NCBI GenBank assembly: GCA_009760855.2 | Contig: WPIO01000130.1 | Span: 616,501 to 680,500, forward strand | DNA length: 64,000 nt | Direction of reading: 5' to 3' | Source: Cristatella mucedo | Lineage: Eukaryota > Bryozoa > Phylactolaemata > Cristatellidae | Part shown: piece by piece, positions 1 to 11,496 of the stretch | Layout of the letters: each line of letters starts with the position of its first letter | Position numbering within the stretch: the stretch's first letter is position 1 | Notes under the pieces: generated by a model | Database searches by the model: none | The model's input: only the letters and a program-made list of their open reading frames with translations | Told to the model about the DNA's origin: nothing | Program-made: the position numbers and the translations under genes

Positions 1-1640
1 TCGTGGACGACTTTCCCCCGGCTGCGGTATTAGCCAGAGCCATTGCTGTCGATTGCCATTCATTACTCGCGATTTAACTGCACGGTTGGTTGAAAGGACG
101 CGGTTGCACATTTAATACACTTCGCTATTGTAGGCAAGAAAATGTGGAGCTTGGTCCAGCCACTTTCCGGCAATTTGCCACGGAGCTTCCACTCGATTGC
201 TTTATTTGCTCGGGTCACTGCAGTCAATTGCTGCGCATGCTTGAAATAGAGCGCGCGAAGTGGAATGAAATTGTGTTGTGCCCACTGTGAAGCATTACGT
301 GGAATGAGAGTTGGAGCTTCGCGAAGCCCACTTCTCGTCGATTTGCATGGATTGCGGTATTGGTCCGGGCCATTGCTGTCGATCGGCGCAAATCGCTGAG
401 GATTAGCGAGCAAAAGAGTATGCAATTCAACGGTTCTCTTTCTGAAACCATCTAAATTTTATATGCAATGAGAATTGGAGCTATGCGAAGCCAATTTCTG
501 GTCAATTTACCAAGGATTATATTGGATTGAAGCTCTGAGCAATTGCCATCAATTGCCATGCATTTCCCCAGATTGTACGCGTCTAATTGGTTAAAATTAT
601 GTGATTGATTGCACCTTAAACTGAGTACATTGTAATATGTCTTCAAAATGAGAGTATCGAACGACCGATTTCGGAGAATTTTGTATCAGATTGCAGTGGA
701 TCGCGGTATTTGCCGGGCCCACGCAGTCGACTGTATAGCACTGCATGAGAATGCCCGAGGCAATTGTAGTGAAATTGTGCGAGTACACAATAACCGAAGA
801 GTAGAGTTATGTGAGATTGAGTTCTCTGAGGGCGCTTTATCAAGTGCATTATTATTATTACTATTATCATTATTAAATCATTTACCTAGGTACCTTCGGG
901 CGATTGCTGCACATTATCGCAGTACGCGGACACGCAATTTCTAGAATTCACATGGCTATGCCCGTAGAGCATAATGCTTTAATATGCAAAAAATAGAGCT
1001 CGGCGCTCTCCATTTCTAATTGTTATTTTAGTGGACTTTGGGAGAGCGCGTGAGTGGAGTGATGCAAAATTGTGCGGGTATACTTGAAACATAGAGTATT
1101 TACAAATTTCCAAACTTGTCGGAGCTTTTCGCAGCTGATTTGCCGAGGCGGCCGAAAGTGGATTGCAGTACCTTCCTCCGTCTTATTCCAGCCAATTTGC
1201 ACGAGTGGGGGCGTGCGAACAGCGGCATGAAATGTGGTGCGTGCACGCAATCGAAGGTGTACTATAATGTTCACGTGAAAGCTTAGCTTGAAAGTTAAGC
1301 TCGGCGCGCGCAATTCTCCGTCAATCTCAGTGGATTGTGATACCTCGTCGAACCCTGAAAAAGGAGCCGGTTTTGCCTTCGCTGGACCAAGGCCATCAGC
1401 ACACCCAGTCGTCCTAATGATACACTCATGCCAGCCACGAAGTCTGCATGGTTACAGTCGTAGGAGTGGCTCAAAGTCTTGCACGTGCGCACTCACTGAT
1501 CCTCGGAGGCTTTGCACTAGCTTACGGTGCGATACTAATCATACATTAAATGCCGAGGTTGCTAAGTCAAGCTGCAGTATATCGCCGTCGTGATGCAGGA
1601 GCAGTCGCATGAAATTTCTCAGCAGTTGTGACGACATACG
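1..1640. repeat. Diverged tandem satellite, monomer about 155-185 bp
   Basis: The same landmarks recur in the same order. A GATTGCGGTATT-like block is seen near 21, 195, 350, 515, 699, 1161 and 1333. Most copies are preceded by a GGAGCTT..GCGAAGCC..TTTCT-like block (near 140, 311, 474, 1116) and followed by a CATTGCTGTCGATTGCCAT-like block. Spacing is about 155-185 bp, so these are old, strongly diverged monomers of one satellite or tandem duplication. The register is disturbed between 800 and 1000, where a LINE-A tail is inserted. The left edge is cut by the window. No gene is visible; short ORFs here are chance. Confidence 0.65.
812..876 (+). mobile_element. LINE-A 3' end fragment (hairpin plus ATT tail)
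   Basis: A fragment with GAGATTGAGTTCTCTGAGGG followed by CGCTTTATCAAGTGCATT and an ATT-repeat tail. It is the 3' terminus of the LINE-A family seen elsewhere in the window, inserted into the satellite block as an extreme 5' truncation. Confidence 0.75.
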
Positions 1641-2370
1641 GCATGTGGTAGCTGCCGTTTGTAATTCGCGCGGTCACTCAGCAGTGCCTCTCGTAAGTTC
1701 GCTCAGAGATCAGGGTGCTTGGCATCGTGCACACTCCCGGTACCTTGACGCACGAACTGCAACTTTCCTCCGATGCCGGTAGAGCTGAAGCGGCAGCGAG
1801 AACGAGCGGATGAGAACCGAATAATGCTTATTTCATAGCCTTTGCGAAAACAAATATCCGCCACCGGGGCAGCCCGCGTATGCACATATAGATATCATAA
1901 ACGACGCCGGTTCAAGGCCTTTTGGTGCACTAGGCGAGATCAGATATCTGGCCTCCTTTTCCCACTCACGCCCTTCCCCACCTGCCCATCAGGCAATACA
2001 AACCAGTTTGCAAGGTGTAGAACAAATTATTGCCGTAAAGATTCACAAAAATACCCACGTAAATGAGCGGATGCAGTAGTACAAAAAAATTTAAAAAATT
2101 GTTGTTCAAAACATGGCTTTTCTGGCTTTTTTCTTGGCAAACTCGCAGACGATTTCTTTAATGTCAAGAGAAGATGCTAAATTTCATTCAATAGAAATTG
2201 TAGCCAAGCTAGTCTTTCTTGGCACATTGTTGAACAAAGATAATTTTTATTAATTAGATTTTGAAAAACTTCTTTCTCCACTGGCCACTGAAATTGGCAA
2301 GGTCGATACAATTCCGAGTGCCACTGAAAGATCGGGAGCAATTTTTTTATGATTGTATCAGCATTTTTAT
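1641..2370. other. Unassigned intergenic DNA
   Basis: I recognise no gene, RNA or repeat family here. The stretch turns AT-rich after about 2050. Open frames are short and lack domain signatures. Confidence 0.4.
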
Positions 2371-2484
2371 CATGCTGACCCTGTGCATGTCACCCCTAAC
2401 CATGTTATTCATTTTGTTTGCTTATCAAGCATGATTTTACTTACCATTCAACTGCATTTCCCTTTTCAGTAAATGTAAAGCTTC

Positions 2485-2579
<95 letters not shown>

Positions 2580-2626
2580 AGTTCTCTGAGGGCGCTTTAT
2601 CGAGTGCATTATTATTATTATTGCAT
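2371..2626 (+). mobile_element. LINE-A 3' UTR copy with expanded (GA)n
   Basis: Matches the LINE-A 3' UTR also seen at 17310-17493: the CTGACCCTGTGCATGTCACC block, the TCAAGCATGATTTTACTTAC block, then a CTAGAGAGAG run where other copies have CTAGAAAGAGATT. It ends with GTTCTCTGAGGGCGCTTTAT and an ATT tail. About 90 bp of GA dinucleotide has grown inside the terminal hairpin. Confidence 0.8.
2486..2576. repeat. (GA)n microsatellite, about 90 bp
   Basis: Uninterrupted GA repeats inside the LINE-A 3' terminus. They account for the Arg-Glu and Leu-Ser repeat frames on either strand, which are not genes. Confidence 0.95.
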
Positions 2627-2640
2627 GCTGCAGTAGAAAT

Positions 2641-3737
2641 TGCAAGTTTTTGATGCTATCGATCACCAAACCCTTCTAGAGCGCCTCTCATCTCGCCTGG
2701 GAATTACTGGCAATGCATTTCAATGCTTCAGGTCCTACCTCAGTTGGAGACTCCAGAGTATTGATGTGAATGGACAGAGGTCATCCAAGGAACCTCTAAA
2801 ATATGGGGTACATCAGGACTTGAATCCTGCTCTTTTCATGGTTCATACTCTTTCTCTTGACTATGTGATCTCCAAGCACAATCTAGGCTTTCATTTCTAA
2901 GCGGATGACAATCAGTTGTAAATTTTCTTTGAACCCTTTCAGCCCTCAAGCACCTCAAATTCTCTCAACTTCCTTGCTGCATGTATTGATGGCATCCAAA
3001 CATAAATGGCTGCAAATCTTCTTAAATTTAATTATGATAAAGCCAACTTACTATTTATGGGAAAACCCGTGATTCAGAAATGGAAAAGAAAAGGCTGACG
3101 CTCGAAATCGGCCAGCATGTCTCCTGCTGAATCTGCTCGAAATCTAGGTGTCCTGTTCCAAAGTGACGTTTCATTAGACGACCACATCACGCTCCACAAT
3201 CAAGCCTGCCTACTTTCAGCTACATAACATTACTAAAATTCGGGCTTGTTTAGATAAGGATACCACGTCTAAGTTTGTCATGCATTTGTGACATCCCGTG
3301 TTGACTTCTGTAACTTACTGTTTGCAGGCTTTCCGGCCTGAGCAATCAGGCGCTTACAGCTGGTGGATAACTCTGCAGCTAGACTTGTCCGTCGTGAGCG
3401 TGACATTGCCCTATCATGCCACTTCTCGACGACCTCTACTGGCTACCAATCAAGCAACGCATCGACTTTAAAGCTTTATCACTCACGTTTAGGTCCCTTC
3501 ATTCTTTGGCCCTAGCCTATCTATTAGATCTAATCCCGCCAGGCCAAGATTCGTACCACCCACTTTTCGGAATCTATCTGTTTACCAATACCTCGTACAA
3601 ACCTTGCAGTTCGGAGACCGTGCATTTAGTTCGTACGCTCCCAAAACCTGGAACTAACCCCCGATTTGCGTCACGACGTCCCCTGACTTGAGTTCTTTGA
3701 GGGCGCTTTATCAAGTGTGTTAATAATATTATTATAC
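2641..3737 (+). mobile_element. LINE-A (L2/CR1-like) reverse transcriptase relic
   Basis: A broken copy of a non-LTR retrotransposon. The first frame reads VFDAIDHQTLLERLSSRLGI, then GNAFQCFRSYL, typical of RT palm block 4 of L2/CR1/Jockey elements. The catalytic Y-A-D-D block follows as a stop codon (TAA near 2898) then ADDNQL, so the Tyr codon is lost. Later pieces include LGVLFQSDVSLDDHI and the thumb/C-terminal LPIKQRIDFKALSLTFRSLH. It ends with the LINE-A terminal hairpin and a degenerate ATT tail. The 3' UTR is shortened by an internal deletion near 3688. Stops and frame changes make it a pseudogene. Confidence 0.85.
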
Positions 3738-3759
3738 CTTTTGGGTATTCCTAGTCTGG

Positions 3760-5770
3760 GTAAGCCTCTTGAAAATGGCTTGTAGCTCACGCACAGCTTC
3801 TTTCCATCTGAATCCTCGCTGTCTCCATTAGTAAGAGACTCCTCCGCAGACTTGCACTCACTGAGGATATCCTCATCGGGTATTTTAGAAATCTTAAAGA
3901 TATCATACAGGAACTCAAACGATGTGCTGTGTTGTTGAGTCTGATTGAACCTTGATGTTATAGATTCTGCTACAATATCTAGAAGAGCATGACAAAGGTT
4001 AACCTTATAGCTCTCCTTTGGATCCTAGACAACCTCATCTTGTGTTTCATAATCATACAGCCTTCTCTTTTTTTATTATCGACTTGCTTCAAAAGTGGGT
4101 TCAATCTCTAAATCTTCAGCTATTTGAGTAGCATTTAACAATATTTAATATAAACTCTCCTTGCGTTGCAGAATACTGATATACTTTTTGGTGTTTTCCA
4201 TCTGTTTAAATATCAGACTCAAGTCAGTTGAAGTCTGCTGTAGAACTTTGCTGGTGACATTAACCTCAAGCAAAATGTTGTACCAGGTAAGAAGCGATAG
4301 TAAAAATGAAAACTGTGCCATGTTATCGGCAGTGTTTGTGCTTCAGATCTCGTCATAGCTTCAGCCAACCCTTTCTGACTCGTACCTTCATGTATCTCAA
4401 TCAGAGCATCGTAGACTTTGTCAATGCTGTATCTCAGCGGTTTCAGAGCATCGATTATACTTTCCCATCCTTTTTTGCAGTGGTTTTACCGTCAGATCAC
4501 TGACATCAGTGATATGACTTTTGAGGATTCCCCAAAGCCGAATAGATGCTGAGAAAAAATTGGATATTTGCTGCCAAAGCAAAGAAATGCACAGCCTCCT
4601 GTCAACTCTCTGCTGCACCATTTACAACTAGATTCGAGGAGTTAGCACTGCAAGTATATAGAAGGCACGTGGATTTATGTTCACTATCCTCTTATGCACT
4701 CCATTTTCCTTTCCTTTCATGTTACTGCCATTTTCATACCCTTCTCCTCTCATATTTCTATCATCTACTCCAATATCTTTGAGTGTCTCAAACAGAACTT
4801 CAATCATGAATGGACATGTATGTGGTCTCTTGTAACGTAAGGAAACCAAGAAAATGTTCTTTGATTATTGCTTCGGTTTCACTCAGGTGAACAAAATGAG
4901 TTATCATCGTCATCTGTTCAATGTCACTGACGTCTGATGTACAATCAAGGATAGCTGGATAATATTTTGCTAACTTGGCTGCTTTTTTAATCTGATGCTT
5001 TATTGTAGAGGCTTAAGCTCATATTAATTCATTCCCGGTGTCTTTGCAGAGATAATGTACATGCGTTTCTTTGTCAGTAACCATTCGCAAGTGTTCCATC
5101 ATCATAGGACCAAAGAGGGCCAGAAACGCAAAGAAATTTAAAAAGTGTCCATTCCCAGGTGCGAAGAGCTTTTCATTTGATCTACGGAATGCTCAAGTTT
5201 TAGTTCCAATCACTCTTGCTAATGCAATGAGGCGCTCCGATACCTGTTTCAAGAATTTCTCTTGTTACTTAATTTTAAGTTGATTTTTCTCATCTATTGT
5301 CTTGCCTTCTGATGGCAGCCCTCCAATTCCCTTCAAGCTTGATACATTTCTAGGTGTAATAGAATTTCTCACGTGAGAAAAAAACATAGGTAGATTTTCC
5401 AATCTTTGCTGCCACTTTTTTGCATAAACGAGATGCTTGCCTTCTTGCTCAATGGCTTACAGCGAAAATAATACTACGTCTTTCGAATACATCAACTATA
5501 GGCGGCACAGGTCATCCCCATTTGCAAGCCTTTTTTTAATAGAGCTGAAACAATCTTCTGTTGCGTGAATCTTTTGGAAAGTCACGGGCAAAAAGCCTGC
5601 CGAGGTTCCTTTTGCACTAGAGGTGCAGAAATGTTTCCAATATAATCAGAAGGCCATGTGGTAGGGTCACTGTAAGTCAAATCCGGTTCAACTCGTTGCA
5701 AGACTTTAACTGCGTCCTGATTATCACTTATCTCTGTCTAGTTTTGTCTCTACTTGGAAGTGGGACTGCG
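3760..5770 (-). pseudogene. Decayed hAT-like transposase (ZMYM1-like, DUF4371 type)
   Basis: Reading the minus strand from about 5770 down gives, across several frames, the order expected for the transposon-derived ZMYM1-like group. There is a TTF-finger-like start (DPTTWPSDYIG), then ERLIALARVIGTKT and GNGHFLNFFAFLALFGPMMM. A DUF4371-like block follows (DIGVDDRNMRGEGYENGSNM, then VNINPRAFY), then FFSASIRLWGILKSH, and near the end FEFLYDIFKISKIPDED. Several stops and frameshifts interrupt it, so it is a dead copy. Assignment rests on remembered family signatures. Terminal inverted repeats were not found, so the element ends are approximate. Confidence 0.7.
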
Positions 5771-6589
5771 GTTTCTTCATCCTTCTCATCCAGACATTTT
5801 TACCACTTCAATGTTTTTCGTATGTGACTCGTCTAGCCATTCAGTAGATGATTCGTTGACTTATTTAGGTATTATAGGAAAGAGCCCTTATTTATTTTGC
5901 TTGCTCTTTGGCTTTTTCAGTCCTTTCCCTACGGCTTTGAACCCTGACGGTTTCTTAGTATCAATAGCGCTGCAAAAATTCACAACGTTTCTAGTTTTTT
6001 TTAGTTCTCTTGTGCTGTACCGCTGGGTGTAGAATGACTGACAACCAGCAATTATCATCATTGGCATACAGAAACCTCCTGCCAGAAGAGAGAGGCTACT
6101 TTGATGCTGGTCGTCTAGTCATCAGTTGCAGATCGAGGCTACATACGGAGTTTCGGCCCGAGTAACTGCAGTACTGCTCAGTTCGGCCGGGCCAGCAACC
6201 TGATCGAACCGGCTACCCTGGACGACGGCTGCCTGTCTTTTGTGCAGGCTCTGCAGAAGCAGAACGAGAACGAGCAACTGCCAACAACAAAAGCAAGCGG
6301 CCGAGACTCGAGGTTTGTGCATCATCTCAGGATTGTGTGTTAAGAGGGAGCCTACTGAGGACACGTTTATATAGGGCCGAGTTACATAGTCTTCAAAAAA
6401 GGCCTTAAACTCAACTATGAAGATAGCTAGACTTGAGCCTGAGAGGCCCTAATGCAGGTCATGCCTTCGAGGACCGCAACAACTTGAGGCCTTTGACTCT
6501 AAGTTTCCCTTTCGCCTTTGAGGACTTCAATACCTAGAGGTCTTTGATACTTGACTCGCCTTTGAAGCTAGGAGCGGACTCTGTAAAAT
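5771..6589. other. Unassigned intergenic DNA
   Basis: No domain or repeat family recognised. It includes a short CTTTGA-rich stretch near 6450-6560 that looks like a decayed simple repeat. Confidence 0.4.
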
Positions 6590-6727
6590 TTAATTCATTT
6601 GCATAGCGCCCCAAGAGAACTTATCTCTATCCAGGCGCCTCACATATGCCACGGGGCTCGAGCCCACGACCTCAGTCAGAGCTTGATCGGAGCGAGCACC
6701 TTAACCCGTGGGCCAAACCAGCTCGGA
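6590..6727 (-). mobile_element. SINE-A copy (tRNA-derived)
   Basis: Read on the minus strand it starts CCGAGCTGGTTTGGCC, with an A-box-like segment (GGTTAAGGTGCTCGC), then a B-box-like GGGCTCGAGCCC. It ends with GCGCCTGGATAGAGA and GTTCTCTTGGGGCGCTATGC. The tail is homologous to the LINE-A 3' end. Confidence 0.85.
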
Positions 6728-6799
6728 GAGCACCGACGCGGACTCTCTAGCAGTCCTTGGGGATAGGAAACCTACTGATGATTCTATCGTTGGTTTGAG

Positions 6800-7190
6800 C
6801 ACCCTAGATACGCGAGTCCATGGCGCTCTGCAAGACAACTACACATCCCTCCAGCCACTCCTTAGTTGCTAGGTACACCAAACGAGAGGTTCGAGTACTG
6901 TGAGACAAAATCCAGGCACTGCCGGCTTCAGCTGCACTGCTCAGTTCTTTTACTGCCTGTTGCAGCCACTTTTCCCGAAGACCAATTCGCTCAAGGAAGA
7001 AGGTCTTCGACATGGCCACAAAACCACTAGCACCCACCTCCACTGCCATCAGTTCGGACCAGCTCCTGCACTGTTCAGACAATTCTTCATTGCGGCTTTT
7101 TATGATATCCACTCAATAAGCTGCCAAGAAGATCGAACTTGGAAATTTTTCGTGCGTTATTTATCAACGCAATCACAAAAATAACTATCT
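6800..7190 (-). mobile_element. Non-LTR retrotransposon C-terminal fragment
   Basis: The minus-strand frame ending near 6804 contains ELMAVEVGASGFVA, then LERIGLREKWLQQAVKELSS and AAEAGSAWILSHS. This resembles the extreme C-terminal region found downstream of reverse transcriptase in a group of invertebrate non-LTR elements (VEVG-x-RGF, LG-x-G-x-x-R, AAE-x-S-x-W). No RT core is present. It is a short remnant, possibly of a family different from LINE-A and LINE-B. Confidence 0.5.
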
Positions 7191-7886
7191 TTTAGCTTTT
7201 TAGTTTTTTTTCTTCCAGCCATTTGTAGCCCAGCGGCTATACGATTGCGTAGTTCGAATATGGCCCCGAACATAGATATATACCATGGGCGTCGACAAGT
7301 TGACAAGCGGGTGTTAGGTGGACGAACGAGTCGCTTTCACTCCTGTATGCATTTCACGCGTAGCCGTAAATGCGGCTGCATACTTTCGAGCATTAACGAC
7401 ATTCTCCATCCCAGTGATCAGTCGTTCGCTCCTCTCACGTGACCTTTCGTGGTGGCATCCGGTAAGTTCCGGTACGATACGTAAATACGGAAGAGCCCGC
7501 CGAGTTCGAAACGCGGCGGCTGGGGTGTTACGAACCTGTCGCTGCTACCGCCGCTCAACTGCGCGACAGTCCCCGGTTGAGGTACGAGCCTTTTGCTGCT
7601 TCCGGAATCGCTCTACTGTATTTTTTTTACTGGTCTGGTCTAGAGCTACCCATCAGGTTATTGCGCCGACGTTCTTAGTGTGCGGGTAATATTTGGCCAG
7701 CTGTGAGAGCTCGTTGCCGCGCGCAGCCGGCGCTCGCTCGTCATCGCCGCCGGCTGCTTCGACCGGCGCCCAGGGCGGCGTGCCGGCGCTCGCGCTTCCC
7801 TCTGCTTCCGCCGCCGGGCTTCGCGCGCATCCCGCTCTGATTATTGCAGTTCCCAATGCGGCTGCTGAGAGTCGACGGAGGGGAAA
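7191..7886 (+). promoter_or_regulatory. Probable MASTL promoter and 5' UTR region (CpG-rich)
   Basis: From about 7480 the sequence becomes rich in GC and CpG up to the MASTL start. No TATA box stands out, as is common for housekeeping CpG-island promoters. The transcription start is not visible. 7191-7480 holds nothing I recognise. Confidence 0.4.
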
Positions 7887-8693
7887 ATGGCGACTCCGAA
7901 ATTCGAAGATTTCGCCGTAATCAAGCCTATCAGCAGAGGCGCGTTCGGCTTGGTGCTTCTTGGCTTCAAGAAGAGCCATCCCGAAAAGCTGTACGCCATA
8001 AAGATTATGAAGAAGAAGGACATGATCAACAAAAACATGGTCCACCAGGTGACCGCCGAGAGAAACGCGCTGGCTGTCATCAAGAGCCCTTTCGTGGTGA
8101 AGCTGTTCTACTCGATGCAGTCCGAGCATAACATATACCTCGTCATGGACTACATGATCGGCGGCGACGTCAAGTCGCTGCTGGTGGTGTGCGGCTACTT
8201 CGACGAGCCAATGGCCGTCATGTACGTGGCCGAGATGGCGCTGGCGCTCGAGTACCTGCACCGACACGACATAGTGCACCGAGACCTGAAGCCCGACAAC
8301 GTGCTGATCGGCGCCGACGGCCACCTGAAGCTGACCGACTTCGGACTATCCAAGATCTCGCTGGACGGGCAGCTTAAACTGACGGACGTGCTCTCCACGC
8401 CCTCGGCGCCGAGGAGCGGCTCTGCGGCCGAGCAGCTGGCCAGGACGCCCGGCCAGCTCTTGTCGCTCACCTCGACCTTCGCCTTCACGCCGGCTTCGAG
8501 CGGATGCGCGTCGCCGGCTTCGAGCGTCGACACCTCGCCCGAGCTGTCGGCCAACTCCTTGCCCGGCCAGCAGCTATGGCGACGGCAGCAGCAGCAGCAC
8601 ACCGAGCAGCAGCGACTGCCCGACTTCGCGGCCCGCGACCCGCCGAAGGCTAAGGTCACTTTCGGAGCCGACGCGAAAAGCGGCGACGGCAAG
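7887..8693 (+). CDS. MASTL: MASTL coding exon 1 (N-lobe to DFG and activation-linker start)
   Basis: Codes residues 1-269. It ends AAG|GTGGGT, phase 0. It contains the whole N-lobe, the catalytic loop, the DFG motif and the conserved TPS and RTPGQ sites. Codon third positions are strongly G/C. Confidence 0.93.
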
Positions 8694-11463
8694 GTGGGTC
8701 GCAGGCTTCTCGGCTTCGTCGAACCTTGCCCTCGCTCTCTCTAATTCTGCCATGGTTGCTCTTTCCCTTCGTCCGTGGTCGCTCGAATCGCTGCTCGCTT
8801 TACTAGCTAGCTAGCTAGCTAGCACCGGTCGTTTGCCCTGCAAGGTTTCAGAGACAGCCCCGATAGTTGTGTCGGGCGCTGTTTGCTGCAGCACTCAGCC
8901 ACTTGCTCACTCTGGAGCCCGCACTTGGCATTGAGTACGCGCTGGCAGTTCGAAAGTCGTGGTTGGAGTCGTGTCAGCCAGGTCCAGCAAAGCGATTGCT
9001 GCCGGCGTCGAACATACCCCTGCTCGCCGCTGCCACTCTCAAGTGTTACCTGGGGCGATTCGAGCGCTGGGGGCGAGGGTGATGCTTTGATCGTGGCTCT
9101 GCAGCCAGATTGTGCCTCGGCTTGCCTAGCCAGAATGAGTCTACTGAGGTAGTGGCGACTCGCTCATCTTTGACCAGATAGTTATGGCGATTGCCTAATC
9201 GGATGTGCCTATAACTCCGAAAAGCCGCAAAGACCCAGCATTCGGTGGTGTTGCGCATGCCCTAGTCATTATTTACATGCGTTGCCGTGTAGCTGCAGCA
9301 GAAGCCTGGAGCACTGCAGAGGCAGCACGGCGTTTTCATTTCTTGGCACTCACCGAGATGCTGTGCCATTTACCAGAACACGTGTGGTGCAAAAGTGAGC
9401 TGCTCCTGTTTGTTGTGAATGCACTTCTGTTGGTTAATCGTTAGAAGTGGAGCTGTGCTTTTATCCGGTGGTTTATTCGGGTGACCAGCTGCCGGTTTTT
9501 TATTGGGACGACATTGCCTGAGTGAAGGTAATTTTAAGACCTCCATTGGGTGAGACGTGGCCTGCTGCAACAGATTTGAGCTAGGAGGCATTATGTGATC
9601 TGGCAAAGCTCGCTCGTTGCTGAAGTGCGATATATCTTGCTCGTCCGGGTGTTAGCCTCAAGGACGTGACATGTGGTGGACTCGTGGTCATGTAGCTTCG
9701 TTTTTTTAAACTCGGCATTGGTGGCGAATTTACCGGTTTGGCCGTCTCGAGAGTGCTCGAATTTAAGTGCTTATTGTTTGCTGTCGGTTGCCTGACATGT
9801 AAGGTTTCCCTTTTAAGGAAGAATCAGTGCAGCCAAGAGCCACGGGAACCGATTTTGAGGCCAAGGGCTGATCCAGCATGACCATAGGATGTAGCGATTG
9901 CCTGTTATTAGTGGCCAGTATTAGTATGGGTGCTCTCGTGCAATGAACAGCATGTACGAGTAAGCAGAGGATCGACCTTCGATCGAGGAGGGCGTTGGAA
10001 TGCTGCTTGGACCTCTCGAAGAACATAGCAGGCTGCAGGGCCGAGAGGTGACAGCAGCTTGTTGGTTGCCAGGATGCGAGATGCTTTTGCCGAGTAGTGG
10101 CTGACTCCATGGTCGATAACGATCGGCGTCGTGTGAAGGACGAGAGTGCGTGCGCAGTGAGCTCAAAGAGAATGTGGTTGCAGTAAAGAAGAACAGTGTC
10201 AGCTATCTGCTCATCGATTTAGAATTCACGGATTACGAAGCATCTGCTGTCAGTTAGTCTTTCATGTTCTTGCCAGTCCCTGATAGTTTGCTTTCATCAC
10301 TGCTTTTTCTTTTTGCCTCTCTCTTCTCTTGCATGTCGCCAAAAATTGGTGGTTGACTAGTCCGATTTTTTGGGTCTGAAGGCCTGATTCAATTCCTGCG
10401 ACCTGAACGTGGTGCAAAAGACATCCGGCTGCCCATTCAAATCCGGTTCAATTCGAACGCCACCAGGCACAGTTCTGGCTGCCAGTCTCGGTTCACTTTC
10501 AGTCGAAATCTTGCGTTCACTTCCTGTGTATAGCTTTTCGTGTGCCTCCCTGCTGCTTGGAGACAGGCAAGCGTTTCTATGTACGAGCCTTGTTTTTTCT
10601 CGACAGGTTGAGCAGAACCTCAGCCTGAGCTGTGCCATGCACACCCTTGCAGTAAGCGCCCCGCTGGCTAGCTGTGGCGCATCCTCGAAGCCTGCCGACC
10701 CGGCTGGACCCGACCTTGTCCGGTCGGATGGGTCAGCCTCGCCGGCTCCCTCGAGCGTCGAGCGACTGCGATCCAATCTGGTGCAGCCCGATGAGGACAG
10801 CTCGGTGGTACATAGTGGCCTCTCCGAAATGGCTGTCTCCTCTGCAGGGGATGGGTTGACGATGTGTACCACGCCCATTGTCGTTAGGGCAGAGACCGTG
10901 GACGTCAGTCCGGTGGGGAGCGACGACTCACTTCAGCCGATACCATTTAACCTTTCGCCCGTAGCGATGAGTCCCGTGCTATTGAGTGATCGAAGCCTGT
11001 GCAGAGACATCTTCCCTATCGATGTATCGTCAGCTGCCGCTGCCAACTGTTGGCTGCCGACGCCGGAGCAGCACTCGTGTCTTTGCACAGCAGAGGCAGG
11101 CTTGAGCAGTGTGCTTGAGCAGTGCAGCCTGTCGTCAGAAGCGCCAATGCCACGGAAGCGCAGCCGTGGGTGCTCGCCGCCGCCAACCGCTGATTCTGCA
11201 GCAGCTTCGGCCGAGCCCGGAGCCGGGCATGAGCACTCGGTGTCAGCCGACGTTATCCTCTCGCGGCCTCGAGTGAGGTTCAGGAGCTTCACCGAATCAA
11301 TATCCACGGCATCGGTTAAAGGTGAGCATTGAGATAGAAAAATGCTTTAAGACGTGCAGCCAGTCTGGATGGAGCTCAGTCAAGCTCAGAATTAGGATGC
11401 ACCACATGGTGTCAGTGTGCTTGCCAGCGGGCAAACAGTTCGCATCGGCATGTAAGTCTAGAA

Positions 11464-11496
<33 letters not shown>

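Noticed and set aside
10409-10606. Upstream part of the 10409-11332 open frame as a separate gene start
   Set aside because: The frame is in phase with MASTL exon 2 and a good polypyrimidine-AG acceptor lies at 10606. The upstream part lacks conservation signals and is read as intron.
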